DNA of 64,000 nucleotides from Calliopum simillimum (GCA_951812925.1 OX638368.1:4030001-4094000); one strand, 5' to 3'. Positions 44,493 to 57,206 are shown, counted from the first letter of the stretch. Notes: generated by a model from the letters alone, not told the origin. Translations and numbers: made by a program.

Positions 44493-44968
44493 CATAATAC
44501 AATAATTCTTTAACTAAGCTATTCAACGAACTCGTCTATATTCTAAGTATACGTTAACCGCGAACATCGAAGCCAATTTCTACCTCTCGCTCTCTTGTCC
44601 CAGATCGCCCCTGGGAATCAGATACTTCTTGAATCACTCCGCCAGAAGAACCAAGCCTGGATTATTATTACATTTACAAATTGAATTGAATTATATAACG
44701 CCTAATCATCTGAATAATTAAATAATTATTACTAAGTTTATTTTGTACATTGTTAAGAATAAAATTGAATTATATAAAGCTGAAAGTAAGAAAACTAATA
44801 TTGTAATAAAACTTGAATTGTAAATTTATAAAACCTGGTCAAAACCACCAATAAAATATAATAATTAAAACACGAAACTAACTCTCTTCTATCTTGAAAC
44901 GGACCTTGAATCTTGGAAAGGCTGAGTATATCCCAGCTATAAAACCGGGGAAACCGGAGTTCGTTACA

Positions 44969-44972
44969 AGCT
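44969..44972 (+). repeat. 4-bp target duplication, right copy (AGCT)
   Basis: This is the partner of 39258-39261. Confidence 0.85.
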
Positions 44973-45452
44973 CAAAGGTGTTGACGAATTCGAAAAATGT
45001 TGATAATGTCGAAATATGTTGATAGCTTCCCAAAATGTTGATAAATTTGGAAAATGTGAATAAGATCAAAATGTTGTTAAGCTCGAAAAATTTTGCTATG
45101 ATCGAGAAATATAACTAAGTTCGTTCATTCAATTGATTCAGTCGAAAAATTTTGATAAGGTCGAAAAATGTTAGCATTGTCGAATAGTGTTGATAAAGTC
45201 CAAAAATATCGAAGAACACGAAAATGTTAGAATTGAGAAATGTTGCTTGGATCAAAAAATATTTATTTAATCGAAAAATGTTGAAATATTACGAAATGTT
45301 TTTGAACAATGGAAAATGTTGATAAATGGAAAAATGTTCACAAATTCAGAAGTAGTTGACATTGTCGAATAATGTCAATTAAGTCCAAAAATGTTGATAA
45401 ATTTGAAAAAAATCCAAAAATGTTGATGAACTCGAAAAATGGTGATAAAAAA
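44973..45452 (+). repeat. degenerate GAAAAATGTTGATAA array, right part
   Basis: This continues 38230-39261 after the LTR insertion; the first 60 bp closely match 38745-38800. Confidence 0.75.
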
Positions 45453-46490
45453 TCCTGTAAAGTGAATTGTCGCCATTTTTTTTTTTAAATGAAAAAACTC
45501 GGCACTGTTTTCATAAAAAGTTTACCCGAGCTACACTTTGAAGATGACATGTTGAAGAAATAATGTCAGACGAATGACTAACTCCTGAGTTGGTATCCAT
45601 ATGAGCTTGTTTTATGACATTTTACTTGTAAAACATACAAAACTTTTCTCATTTCTTACGAAATGACAGTCAATACACATTTCGATACTTCGCAGCAACA
45701 TCATCTTCATCATATGTGCGTGTAGCAGTTGCAGCAACATTTTTTGTTGTTGTTGCTTTTTCATTTTCCTGCAAAAGGAAAACAAAAATTTGTCATATTC
45801 GGTGCAAATATTTGGCAAGAAATGTCACAAGATCTTCGTCGTGGTGCAATTCACTTGCTGTGTTATACACATATACATATGTAAGTTTTTCAATTGTTGC
45901 TGTTACTTTTGTTGTTGTTTCTAGTAAATCTCTAGTCTGCAGCTTATGACCAAGATATTTGGCAACTTACTCTGTTGAATTGAAAGCTGGGTTGTGTTTA
46001 AAACTCTCTGAAAACGTTGCAGATGTTTTCGTTTGACCCAATTGAGATAGATTATGCAGTGGCATTTCCTTAAAGGATATAATACAAAAGCACACCAACA
46101 TACACGTATGTACATGTACATGTTTGCAAACACACATTACATATGCATAAAGTACATAAAAGTTTACTATATTCTTCTCTTTAGTTTATTTACAAGAAAA
46201 TGCCATTATTAAAGGATTAGTATAAGAAACTTTTCATTCTCATAAATTTATGAAAATTTTTTGAAGGACTTAGGAATATTTACAAAGATATTACAATTAC
46301 AATGGCCTACGAGAGTATTTAAATAGATTTCGATACAAACCTATGTATATTAGACACTTTTTTCCAGTCTTCTCTTATTGGCTTCAAGCTATTTATACTT
46401 AAAGATCAGATCCTGAGAGAAACTGCTAGTTTTTTGAGTGAAAAATGAATTTTTATATGTGCTTACTACATGAGTCAACTTATATTCGCT
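45453..46490. other. no supported gene
   Basis: Mostly unique sequence with somewhat balanced composition around 45650-46140. No domain-bearing frame was found. Confidence 0.4.
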
Positions 46491-47490
46491 AATGCCCCAG
46501 ACAGACGGCACACAAAGGGGTATTGTATATGCTTTTACGCATTTAATTGAAAAACAAAAATGTTTGAAGTACCGGCTTTTTTTGATACCGTTTTAAAGAT
46601 AATGAAATTTCGCGTCACAAACAACAAAACTTGTTGACCTAACATTACTAGTCGAAAAGTTATACGCGGTTTAAGCTTAACTTTTTTTGCTTTCGTTCGC
46701 GCGCAGTGAAAAACTGCAATTTTTAGGCATTTTTGTGGAAAAAGTTTTAATGAAACTTTCAATTTCAGGTAATTGTAGTTCTTTCTGTATAAAAGTTTTC
46801 TTGAGTAAATGTTTAAAAATTTTTTTTTTATATATATTTAATATGTGTTAAAAAATTAAGGTTTTATATTATTCAAGTAGAGTTCAAGTATTTTAGGGTG
46901 TGCACGATTTTCATCTAATTATGATTTTCTTTAACTAAAGACTGTCCGTAATGAGTGTATAAAATTTGGATGTGCCATTTTGTGCTTTTTCGGATTTATT
47001 AAACTTTTTGTAAGAGAACTCCAGTCGCTTTAATCATAAGAAGCAAGTGCAGCCACCAACAATGCAATGACTTTTTTTTCCTTTTGTTTTGTTTGTCTTC
47101 TTAAATTTTGATGGACCCTTTTAGTTCAGGTATTTTTGTAATACAAAAGTGGTTTTTGTTTTGTGAAAAAGTGTTTTGTTATATTTTAATTTTTTTTTTT
47201 TTTTTTTGTTCGTTAGTTTAAAATTAAGTGCATTTTGGCTATATACATAGACATATAGTTGTTCCAAAAGTAAGCTCAAACAAAAATGTTTTTATTTTAA
47301 TAAAAAGTAGACACTCAAGTTACTTTCTATGAAAACAAGGGTTGCGCGTTCTTCCGGGCTGTGAGAAATTTTCATTTCTTTATGTCAGTTTATGTCCAAT
47401 ATGTATGAAAGTGGAGCAAAACATAAATAAAAAGTTAAATTCAAACATATAGACAGACAATTACCCCCAACAATCTGCAAGAGTGTGTCC
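46491..47490. other. no supported gene; lone MITE-end sequence at its start
   Basis: CCCCAGACAGACGGCA at 46496 matches the terminal repeat of the MITE 48133-48473, but no partner end is seen nearby. A T-run of over 20 bases is at about 47186-47208. Confidence 0.45.
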
Positions 47491-47689
47491 ATAAAGTACG
47501 ATGAGTTTTTTTGAAATTCTTGAAGGTCATTAAGAGGTCGCTCATCGCCGTTTTATGCAAAATCTTGGCTTAATATAATTTTTATTTTATTACGATTTAA
47601 GAAACGCTCGGAATGAATCATCCGATATGTCAAATTTTTTGTCTTGTGTCAAGTTATATAAAAATATTATATCTCGAATTTAAAATCAT

Positions 47690-47970
47690 TCATATATTGT
47701 TGTTTTAGATAAAAAACCGACAGAAAACATATTTTCGATATTTCGGCCTGCTGTAAAACTCTTAAACTTTAACTCTTTTCATAAGTTTATCATAAAATCA
47801 TGCAAGAAACAATTTTCTATTGCATTTTAACCAATTATATCCTGTTTTTATGAGTCTTCTTGACCCTTTTTACCAAAAACTTGGTTAAAATGGGTTAAAA
47901 TGTTCTACAAAAATATTCTTCAAAAAATTTCACTAGGGGTCATCGAACACAGAAATTCTTAAAACTTCAG
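47690..47970. repeat. dispersed repeat module, 'tatatcctgtttt' family
   Basis: It is the third locus of the module found at 8560-8880 and 22780-23215, with 'ctgtaaaactct', 'ccaattatatcctgttttt', 'aaaatgggttaaaatgttct' and 'aaatttcactaggggtca'. Confidence 0.55.
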
Positions 47971-48132
47971 AATAATGCGATAAAAAATTGATGACAATTT
48001 AAAAAAAAATGTCACTGCATATTATACAACTGCATTAATTTTCTACTTTTTTATGCATAGTTAACTAAAAAAATAAGTTATTATAACCCTCAATAGTCTG
48101 GACGAATTAATATCGTGTTTTGGTATCAAATA

Positions 48133-48473
48133 CCCCACTGTGCGGCAGCTCTAATGCACATTACAGACGCAATAATGTGAAACTTTTTATTGCATAATTT
48201 TAGGCATTTTTTTAAAAAACATATTTCATAGACATTGACTAAAAGAAAATTTCCCAATTCAGGGTCCAAAAAATTCTAAAACATCAATAACAAGATTAAT
48301 AGTGAGTTAAGCATCAGAAAAGTTAACTAAAATTTTTTGGACCCTGAATTTTGAAATTTTCTCTTAGTCAATGTCTATGAAATATGTTTTTAAAAAAAAT
48401 GCCTAAAATCATGCAATAAAAAGTTTCACATTATTGCGTCTGTAATGTGCACTAGAGCTGCCGTCTGTCTGGG
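48133..48473. mobile_element. MITE, 341 bp, TA-flanked, about 125-bp inverted ends
   Basis: Left end CCCCACTGTGCGGCAGCTCT and right end (complement) CCCAGACAGACGGCAGCTCT lead into long matching arms with CACATTACAGACGCAATAAT. TA dinucleotides at 48131-48132 and 48474-48475 suggest a Tc1/mariner-type insertion. No coding capacity. Confidence 0.75.
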
Positions 48474-48479
48474 TATAAC

Positions 48480-50025
48480 CCTATTTAGATACATACTTAG
48501 ATTTTTTTCTTATTTTCTTTTGTTAAATCCTTTGTCATTCACATTTGACACCTGTACTTTGTTCACATAAGCTAAGCCCATACAGCTAGTACTTTCGACT
48601 TGGGAGTTGATAAAATGAACACACGATTTTACAATATTTATTACAATTTGAGCCCGAATGAGCAGATAATTTTTATCAAGACAGCAGCATATGGTGCGGA
48701 CATACTCGTAACATTAAAAACAGATCCTTAAGAAAAAGAATAAAACTTTCTTTCATGCCGTTTAAGGATTATGGATATTTTTCATTAAAGGCACTAACTG
48801 GGGTCACTCTTTATTTGTGTGTTGAATAATGATTGTAGTACGTTTTGGAGATTATAACCTGCTGAAAGTTTGAAATTCTTGCTTTTTTGTTTTTATACAA
48901 ATTAAATGTGAATTCTTTACGTTGAACGTAAAGTGCCCGTGGTGCTGCTAATTTTTTCACTTTTTTTAAGTCTGATTTTAGGGCGTAGGCAATAAGCTGC
49001 AATCGAAAACAGCTTTCTTGCTTGAAAGCATCACAAAAGATGAACAAAATTGCAAAAAAAAAACAGAGAAATTGTAAACTTTTACCAACACAATGCAGTA
49101 ATGCATTCCCGGAATTTTCTGCATTTTTCAGTTGATTTTTTATAGGCTTTTTTTGTGTTTTCAATCCTTAGCGTCACATCCTAGATTTTACGTATAAAAA
49201 AAAGCATTAAGCCAGAGTAGGTTGCTAAAATGAATGCTCCTCTTCGTGTTTGTATGAGTGCGTGAGAAAATCTCTTATTGCACACATACAATGAAGAGTT
49301 TTTGTTTTCGAACGAATATCTACCCAGGCGGCTTTTTTATGCGGGATTAAACAGAAATAAATCATTTATCGTCCATCTAAATCTGCAACTTTATTACTAA
49401 TAAAGTAAAATACTTCAAATGTACCATTTCAAAAAGTTTGATGAGCTCAAATTTTGCAATGATTTACTTAGTACGGATGTATAGCATAAAAAATGCTGAC
49501 GCTCTATTACACTGTATAACAATCAAAAAATCCCGAAGAGGTTTGTGAAGTGTCTTTTGTGTACTTTGATTTGATAAGCACGCGCTTGGTCAGGTTTTCT
49601 GTAAACTCAGTCTTGAAGTTATGAGGAAAGCTGAAGTTATGACAAAATATTTCACCAGATGGCGCTTTAAAAACCATTTAATGCCTAAAATTAAAGTTTA
49701 CTAATTTTTTTTAAGCATTTCCCGTCTTGGGTAACCACTTGTGAAATTTTTTGTAGAATATTTTTGTAAAACACTTTAGCCCAGTATGGTCCAAATTTTA
49801 GAAAAAGTGGACCAATGAAAACAGCATTCAAATGTTAAGATATTCGTGAAAAATGTTTCTTGTGCGATTTTATTATGACTTCGGGCACGGTGCTCGTGAG
49901 AGGGGCTTACACCAACATGATTGGTCTCTGCAAAATTTTTGTGGGGTTCAAATACAATTACTGAAACATCATTTTAAGCGCAAAAAAATAAAACCAATGA
50001 ATAAAAGCCAAAATAATATCTTTTG
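48480..50025. other. no supported gene
   Basis: AT-rich sequence. The 117-codon minus-strand frame at 48811-49164 is Lys/Phe-rich without a recognisable domain. A block at 49720-49870 resembles the 'tatatcctgtttt' module on the other strand. Confidence 0.4.
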
Positions 50026-50032
50026 TTGCTGA

Positions 50033-50508
50033 ATCCGAATCCGGCACAGACATATACTTATCTAAAAGTGAAAAATCACCGCTTTTAGCTATTTTTAAGT
50101 ATTATAACAAGTTCTGATATTTTTAGGGCATAAATCATGAAATGATATTTAAAAGAATTAGTTTTGGGCTTTAAAATCCAGTTTTTATTATATCAAAATC
50201 TTTTTGTTTTTCAAAATATCGTAGCCTAAAAATTTAAAAAAACGCAAAAAACATGATTTTTCTTTATTTCATTTATTTCAGGTTATTTCAGAGTAAAATA
50301 AAAATTGTGGTATAATTCAAAATGGCTTTTGAAGGCCAAAACTAGTTTTGCCCATAAATTTTATTGTAATATGGCATTTGAACTATATTAAAATTTATGG
50401 CCAGAAACTATCATAAAAACGGTGTTTTTTGCACTTTTAGGTTAGGATATCCCAAAATCCTGACAAAGTAGCGCAATTTTGGTGCCGGATTCAGATTCAA
50501 CATCAAAA
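50033..50508. repeat. foldback/MITE, about 476 bp
   Basis: Ends TTGCTGAATCCGAATCCGGCAC (50035) and GTGCCGGATTCAGATTCAAC (50481-50500) are inverted complements. The interior is AT-rich and non-coding. It directly abuts the ATACCCT-family element that follows. Confidence 0.6.
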
Positions 50509-50509
50509 C

Positions 50510-50876
50510 ATTAAAAGGGTGTAACCTTTGGCCTGGTCAAACATTAATTACCATACACTACAGTATTTTGAAAATAGTGCTTATATGGAAGGTTCCACGC
50601 GTGTCCGTTGGCCGATTTCGCTCATTTTCAATCCCACGAGTTAACTTTGACGACAAAGGCTGCTTACCAAATATCATTGAATTATCTTTTTAGTTTATCC
50701 AAAAAATTTATTTCCAAGCACAGCCAGCCAGACAGACGGACATGGCTATATCGACTCAAGAGGTGACGCTGATCAAGAATATATATATGTACTTTTCCAT
50801 ATCTGCCACGCCTCCTTATCTGCGTTACAAACGGAAGGACAAAGTAAATACACCCTAGGTGTAGGGTATAAAAAAC
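50510..50876 (-). repeat. ATACCCT-family element, short copy
   Basis: On the minus strand it begins ATACCCTACACC and has TGATCAGCGTCACCTCTTGAG, GCCATGTCCGTCTGTCTGGC, GCGAAATCGGCCAACGG and the ending GGCCAAAGGTTACACCC. It lacks the 142-bp array of the copy at 32137-33245. Confidence 0.7.
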
Positions 50877-50911
50877 AAAATAACTAGTCTTTTCATAAAC
50901 ATTAAATAATT

Positions 50912-51284
50912 AATTCTGTGAACTTTTGGCAAAACAACCTAACTCAAAATTGGCAACTTTTCAGGAGAGCCTAAAAACTGATTATCTACTTTTCAATAAT
51001 GTGGATCAGTTTCGATGATGGATCGTTGAATATCGTTGTATATTTTTACTAATCTTAAGGTGTCAGCTGTCAAATTTTTTTTTCTTTGGTTCATTACACT
51101 TCACCTCACGAATGGCACTAAGTTCAAATCTTGCGTAAACTATGGGACACCCTTATATCTCTGGAACAAGAAATAATAGAGACATGGCGATTATACCAAC
51201 AGAAGCGCCTTCAAATTTTATATTTACATTCTGGAGAATTGTCTTATCTCGACTTAGGTTGTTTTGTCAAAAGTCCACAGAATT
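50912..51284. mobile_element. MITE, about 370 bp, over 30-bp inverted ends
   Basis: AATTCTGTGAACTTTTGGC (50912) with AAAACAACCTAA is matched at the right by TTAGGTTGTTTTGTC and AAAGTCCACAGAATT on the complement. The interior has no frame of interest. Confidence 0.65.
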
Positions 51285-51289
51285 GATAC

Positions 51290-52400
51290 CCCAAATAAAC
51301 TAATCAACATTTTACCTAATGGGTGATTGCTTTCACATTTTGAAATGCCTGAAAGTATGCTTTGATTTCTTTTAATTTCTGCAGAAACTTCAATCCATTC
51401 AATGTTTTATAGTCATTTTTTGTGCTTTCCTTGTGCTTGGTTACAATTTGAATTCGGGTTTTATCTTTGTAGCATTTGCTAATGTGTGAGTTTGTATTGA
51501 AATGAATCAGCGTAGATGGTGGTAGATGATGGTAAATGCCAGATTATGCAAAAGAGAAATTGATTTTATACTTAAATTTCGAATTTACCTGTATAGCTAC
51601 ATTTATAACGCTATCTATAAATTGCAATTGACTTGAAAATTGTGCATTAGCATGCAGGATGCGTTTATTGCTTCAGGGCGATTATATTTGTCGGCTGGCT
51701 TTCATTTTGATCTGACTAAAACTTTTATTTAACTTGATTCGGTTATCTGCAATCATCATGGAAGATTCCATCGAAATCTAAAACGTAAGGATTAAAACTA
51801 CGGCAGTATAACTCCGAATCATCCTGAGACTATTAAGCCCTGTACTATTTACTAAAGATCGAAGAAACGCGTTTAAGCTAATGACAATTTAACAAGAACA
51901 ATGCGTAGATTATCCAATTTACCATGTGTAGACGTCAACTACTTAGGGAACACTTTACAAATCTATCCTCTCTTCAAAAACGTTTTTATTTAAATTTCTT
52001 TAGCAACGTTATTTTATAGAAAATTTGGAGCTTTATACAATTAATTCTTTGAAATATCAATTTTTAAACCGTGAAATACAAACGTAAAAAAAAACATCAC
52101 CACGAAAAAGAAGATGCACCCTGTACTGGTGTAATTTTTACATTTAAAAGTAATCTAAAGCTTTCCAAATTATTTCCAATAACAATTCATTAATTTAACC
52201 CACTTTTGATTGAAACCTATTGTGCTTTAAATAAATTTCCATTCATTTAAAGTAAAGCACTTCGTGTGCCCCATAAACGCCTTCAAAACACAGCTTGAGA
52301 AAATTCATTAAAACAAAACGACACTTGTAAACTTTTCCACATTTTTTCGGTAAAGGACGCAGTGTAAAATTACGCGAGTAACTCCTTTGTATGTTCTTAG
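51290..52400. other. no supported gene
   Basis: AT-rich sequence with no repeat partner or domain-bearing frame seen. Confidence 0.4.
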
Positions 52401-52781
52401 CTACACAGCAAAAAGTTTAGGGATAAAAATATTTTAAGTTATGAAATTTGTTTCTCTTAAAATTAATACATGTAATTATTGAAAATTGAATGGTATTTTC
52501 TATTATGAAATTTACTGTGCGTAAGTACTTAAATTAGTTTAAATGGGCATAATATGAATTTTACATAAAATGTTTTAAATACTTTCGTATAAACTTCTAT
52601 ATAAATTTTATACAAAAAAAGTATAAAAGATTTTTATATAGTGATACTGTAAAATTTAAACATTTAAACATTTTACGGTTTGAGTACCAAATTGAAGCAT
52701 AGAATTTATACCAAGTTTGGTGTGGATCTGTATTCATTCTAATTTGGTTTGAATTTTACACCCAAACTTTTTGCTGTGCAG
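52401..52781. mobile_element. MITE, CACAGCAAAAAGTTT family, 381 bp
   Basis: CTACACAGCAAAAAGTTT and the complement CTGCACAGCAAAAAGTTT form the ends. The body shares 'gatttttatatagtgatac' and 'ataccaagtttggtgtggat' with the inverted partial copy at 35746-35950. Confidence 0.75.
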
Positions 52782-52784
52782 GCA

Positions 52785-53610
52785 AGCGGCCAGTGGTAGG
52801 AGCATTTTATATTTTGTTATTCCACTGAAATGACGACAATATGGTGTAAAAGGGTTTCCAAAAATGGAAAAAAACAAAACTTTTCAGTCGAATTGAGGCA
52901 CAGCAACGCAACAACAATAAAATTTGACCCTTTTAAGTGCTTTACATTGTGAGCACGCTGCGTTTATTTAATTTTTTTATTTTTTTTTTTTTTTTGAAAA
53001 TGATTTTCCAACAACAACAACAACAACAGTAGCAACAGGAATAACACATAACAACAATAATAAAAATAGCAATAACTGCTACTTGTAACGAGTTAAGTTT
53101 TCCACGTTTTATAATGGCGCATGGCGTACAAAAATGGCGGAAATTGAATGCATTAATGGTTGCCATTCATGTCGGTGGCGGCGGCAGCATGAATTATATG
53201 GGTTTGCAATTATGGCCACAAATATGTTCATAATTACAAAAGTTTCGAAAAAGATGAGTGCGAAAAAAAACAGATAAAAATTAATTCAATTTAATAAAAA
53301 ACAAACATTTTTGTTTTCCTGCGGTTAATGAAAATTTTTTTGTTGGATTATTATTAAGTATTGCGGGTTGCTTTTGAGGCTAAAAGTCTTTCTCATGCAG
53401 ATACAATTTTGCTATGGTTGACGCCCTTCGAAATGATGTAGGCATTTAAATGGAAAGCTCAGTTAACAGAAATATTGATTAAAAATTTAAATATTCCATC
53501 TTCCAGACTATTAGGGACTTACTTACAACTAGCTTTGTTTTAGACGGCAGCGTGTTAACACATTTCTTTTAAAACGATTATATGTGCTATCCCCTTCTTT
53601 TTATAATGTT
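52785..53610. other. no supported gene; T-run and CAA repeats
   Basis: A T-run lies at about 52976-52995 and CAA repeats at 53010-53040. The segment around 53100-53200 is less AT-rich and unassigned. Confidence 0.45.
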
Positions 53611-53611
53611 T

Positions 53612-54076
53612 TGTAACTAATTTTTTCTTCGTTAACCAGGGTGTAGCCGTTGGTGTCCAGGGTTCATCACAAGGTGTTTTTTTCAAAAACGTTATACTTC
53701 ACTTTTATGATACACTAAACCTATGTGACGGCCACCGATAGAAAGCAGAAATTAAAGGTTATGGCTAAACATAAATTTAATTCGTAAAAAGCTATAGCAC
53801 AATAGTTCACTATAAATCTTCCTACCGCAGAATAGGGTTTGAGCGTGTTTCAATAGAAGTCTCGGTCCTTCCGTCGTAGAGCACATCACAAACCGTGCCG
53901 CTCCATCAGTTGTCCCTGGTCTCTGTCCGTTCATCGATGAGTACATTACGACCATGTCACTCCGTCATTTTTCCTCAATGTGTGTCTAGTGGTTGATAGT
54001 TACAAGTCTTCGTCGTTGCAAAAGTCTTAAGTCACTCGATGTTGTTAATGAATGAAGATCACGTCTTTACAGGTCT
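53612..54076 (+). mobile_element. LTR-like relic, second copy
   Basis: It starts TGTAACTAATTTTTTC and has AACCAGGGTGTAGCCGTTGG, CCTTCCGTCGTAGAGCACATCA, CAGTTGTCCCTGG and AAGTCTTAAGTCACTCGATG, matching 1782-2113 and 3256-3420 in order. No internal retroelement genes adjoin it. Confidence 0.5.
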
Positions 54077-54569
54077 ATTTCGTGCTTAAAAATAAAAAAG
54101 TAAATTTGTCTGTGTTTCATTAAATACTTTTGTTTTTGCTTTCCCATACGTTTCTCAGAAAGCACTGAAAACTGTCATCTAAAACACAGCTACTCTTAGG
54201 TCACGATCAGACAGCGCACTATGAGCAAAGTTGAGCTCGAAGCAAAGCGTTGCGAAGATCAAAATGCGTATAGCGATCACAGTTGGAGCAAAGCCAGTAC
54301 TCCTTCCGTCGGCTTAGTTATTCAACCGCTGATGTTGAGAGATTTCCGTTTTGGTCTTTGATGGGGCGATTTTGTTGTAGTTTTCTAGCAGATAGTCTAC
54401 TGGTGATATAGTAAAGCTTCATCAAATTTTGATCATTTGCAGCGCTTTTGGTTTCGCTCGCGGGGTCGTTATATATTCTTCTATTGTCTTGTCTGCGCGA
54501 TCACCTGACTTCTTTATTGAGAAAGTTAAAGTCTTTTTCGGCGTCGTTTTTTTTTACCTCTAATTTTTT

Positions 54570-54935
54570 TACCACGTTTCCTTGCTTCTTGTTGGAGGGT
54601 CAGAACTCAAGTATTTTTTCACTGTAGCTAAAAAAAGCATCCTTAGTGCCACACCATGATGTTTGAACGCTTCTATCACAATTGATCGGAGCTGTTTTAA
54701 GTCCTTTTACAAAAGATCTGTGAACCTCGTTGTTCTTTAGCTTAAGCACGTCACGTGTTCACTGCAATGTTTAATAGCGGCAAGTTTTAGTCGAATAACC
54801 GCAACGAAAAGATGGTGATCGGAACCGATGTCAGCGAACTAGTACGTACAAAAAAGACTCCCTCCCCATTATTTTCTGCTAATGCAGAGGTGTTTGATTT
54901 GGTTTTCAGTGATGTAGGCAGGACATGACATGGTT
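54570..54935 (-). pseudogene. decayed LINE endonuclease-region fragment
   Basis: On the minus strand, around 54770-54835, one frame reads A-D-I-G-S-D-H-H-L-F-V-A-V-I-R-L-K-L, the end of an APE-type endonuclease with the catalytic S-D-H motif as in RTE-like LINEs. Downstream (to about 54570), with stops and shifts, come N-E-V-H-R-S-F-V-K-G-L and K-D-A-F-F-S-Y-S-E-K-I-L, which fit the linker before the reverse transcriptase. The rest is unrecognisable. Confidence 0.45.
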
Positions 54936-56890
54936 TTTGTGGGGACAACGTACCTCCAACGACAAGACTGGTCGTATTGCAGGTGTCAATGAGAAGTGCA
55001 TATTATCAGAGGAAGAAACTCTTCAACAGATATGTTTCGTTGTGATTACTTATACAATACAAAACCTGATACTAAAAACAAAAAGAAATTTTAAATATTT
55101 AAATTCAAAAGCAGCACTTGTTAAACGCAACTCAAATCAACCAATAAAATAAATTTTGAAATAAAATATTGTGAAAAGAATAAAGAAAAAAAAAGAAAAT
55201 TTTCCATTCACTTATGCAAATACATAACGCTAAAGCAATTTTGCTCAGAATACAAAAGTCATGAAACATTTACATAACGAACCAAGTTTGCATTTTGCAG
55301 CAAAGTGTTGTAGCTCTGTGTTGAAGAAAGAAAACCGACATGAAAGGAAAAGACTAGACACAGCTCAAATATACATAAGTGAAAAACTGTAGAGAAGAAA
55401 ATTCCCAGTAAATAGAGACAGACAAAATTTTGAAAATGCTTTAAATATTCTTTGGCAGGTAAGAAATATGCTGAAATATTTGGCAAATTCTTAAAAGATA
55501 TTTATTATTTGTATTCGGAAATAACCCAAAAGTTTTAGGTACAGTAGATAAAGGCATGAATACATTAAACACTTTGAGTTAATTCAAATGTCATGAGTAC
55601 TGTATTTTCTTTTTATTTCTTAGCACTTTCACTGCCATGCGCAAAGTCTCAGATCCGCTTTCCTGGCATTTGCTTTCATAAGTTGGCACACTTCAGTTTC
55701 AAGCTGCCCCTCTTGACAATTTAATGTTCACCACTTTAAATAAATGGAAATGAAGTTAAACCGGAAATGCCATAGCAGTAGCACTGCCAAACAATTGCAA
55801 TAACAACAACGGAAACAAAAAAAAATTATCAACAAAAACCAAAAGGAAAAAAAAAACATCCCACTTTTCTAGCAGTCTGGGCAAAAGTCCAGAAAAATGT
55901 CTTGAATGCAAAATGCAATGGAAAAAGTGAAAAATACTAAAATGATGCAAAAGCGTTGCACAGTGGTATTTTGACGAAAAAAAAAATCATTTTTCGAGCA
56001 CTAGATTCCATATAGCGAAACATTTATCTAAGAATACTTTTACTAAAAAATCAAATTTTTACTGCGAAAAAATTAGCCGAAGCCAAGGTTGTACGTGTGA
56101 AACCAATAAACTTTTCCAAGCAACTCCGTGGTATATTTATATAAATTATTTTTTACAGACATTTTTTTGAACTTTTTATTGAAATATAGTATTTTGTTAT
56201 TAATTCGAAGAAAAATTATTTATATAGCATAAATGCTTTGAGAGATATGCGCAAATTAAAATGTCTCTAGGAAATGCAGTGTTTGCAATTTTAATTGGAA
56301 AAATACTAACTTTGCTACACCTGGCTACGTCTTCTAACTATAAAAAAATTAAAAACGAGAATCTATTATTTCACTTAAAGTCAAAAAAAGTTCGATATAT
56401 TTCAAGCTAATTATTCAATTCGACAATTTTCTGAAATTCAAGTTTGCAATGTAAGCAATTGTATTATGAAAAAAAAATGTATTGCATACTTTTAGGTATG
56501 GAGAATTTAAGTCCATTTTTTATGAGAAGTAGGCGTGTCCATTGACTTATCACGCCCATATATGGAACATTTCTTAACTATTCCTATTACTAATTAAGTA
56601 TCCGAAATTTCAATGCTATAGGAGCACTTCTTTTTTTCAAAACATGCATGAAGACTTACCACTGTGCACCATGGCACTATATTTAACGCTTTAGAAAAAG
56701 TGCTCGCTTAAGTAAAGTGCTCAAAAGCTTGAGCTAAGGTGGTTAAGTTAGGCTATGGGGGCATCGTCAGTGCATAAGCCGACTTCCACTTAGACCATTC
56801 TGTTGGTCCATTGTGATCCCTCTTTTAGTGGCAGTACATTAATTTATACTCTATACATACATAACATTTCTTATTTACAACTAATTCCTT
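54936..56890. other. no supported gene
   Basis: AT-rich sequence with A-runs. A 75-codon frame at 54925-55152 and others nearby show no domain. A block near 56515-56640 (GTAGGCGTGTCC... CACGCCC) is reminiscent of FB1 modules. Confidence 0.4.
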
Positions 56891-57206
56891 AGTTGCTGGC
56901 TGCTATCTTTGTTCTCTGGCCTCACTTAGACGCCTTGATGGAATTATGGAATTTAATCGGGGCTATGTCTTTAATGTCTCGCATAACCTGAAAAAAAAGG
57001 AAAGGAAAAAAATATTTTAAATCTTGTTTTTGCAAGTGCAGAGCATTGGCAAAGATAATGCTGACTATAATTCTCTACGTCGCAGTCTCCACACCATCTA
57101 AAACCTCATTTGTTCTCAGTGCATGCATGTCCTGTTACTCCTCCTATAAATGATTTTATTTCTCTCTTATTACATTTAAGAAAAAATTTACTGAACTTTA
57201 TCTTAA

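Larger units (their letters stand above)
39262..44968 (+). mobile_element. Ty3/gypsy-type LTR element with internal deletion
   Basis: The element has two LTRs (39262-41366, 43176-44968) beginning TGTAA and ending TTACA, a 4-bp duplication AGCT, a primer-binding site directly inside the 5' LTR, an open gag, an overlapping minus-1 frame with protease and a polypurine tract before the 3' LTR. The internal part is only 1809 bp: reverse transcriptase, RNase H and most of integrase are absent and the protease frame runs in phase into the integrase C-terminal tail. LTR sequences outside the tandem arrays are almost identical, so insertion was recent and must have used enzymes from a complete relative. 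The order PR before IN and the Gag type fit Ty3/gypsy. Confidence 0.92.
43176..44968 (+). repeat. 3' LTR, 1793 bp
   Basis: It is nearly identical to the 5' LTR outside the array (for example T/A at the AATTTTTTCC/AATATTTTCC site and one A more in an A-run). The array has 8 cores and 7 hairpin units instead of 11 and 10. Confidence 0.92.

Noticed and set aside
48811..49164. 117-codon minus-strand frame
   Set aside because: Low-complexity Lys/Phe-rich translation of AT-rich DNA without a domain.
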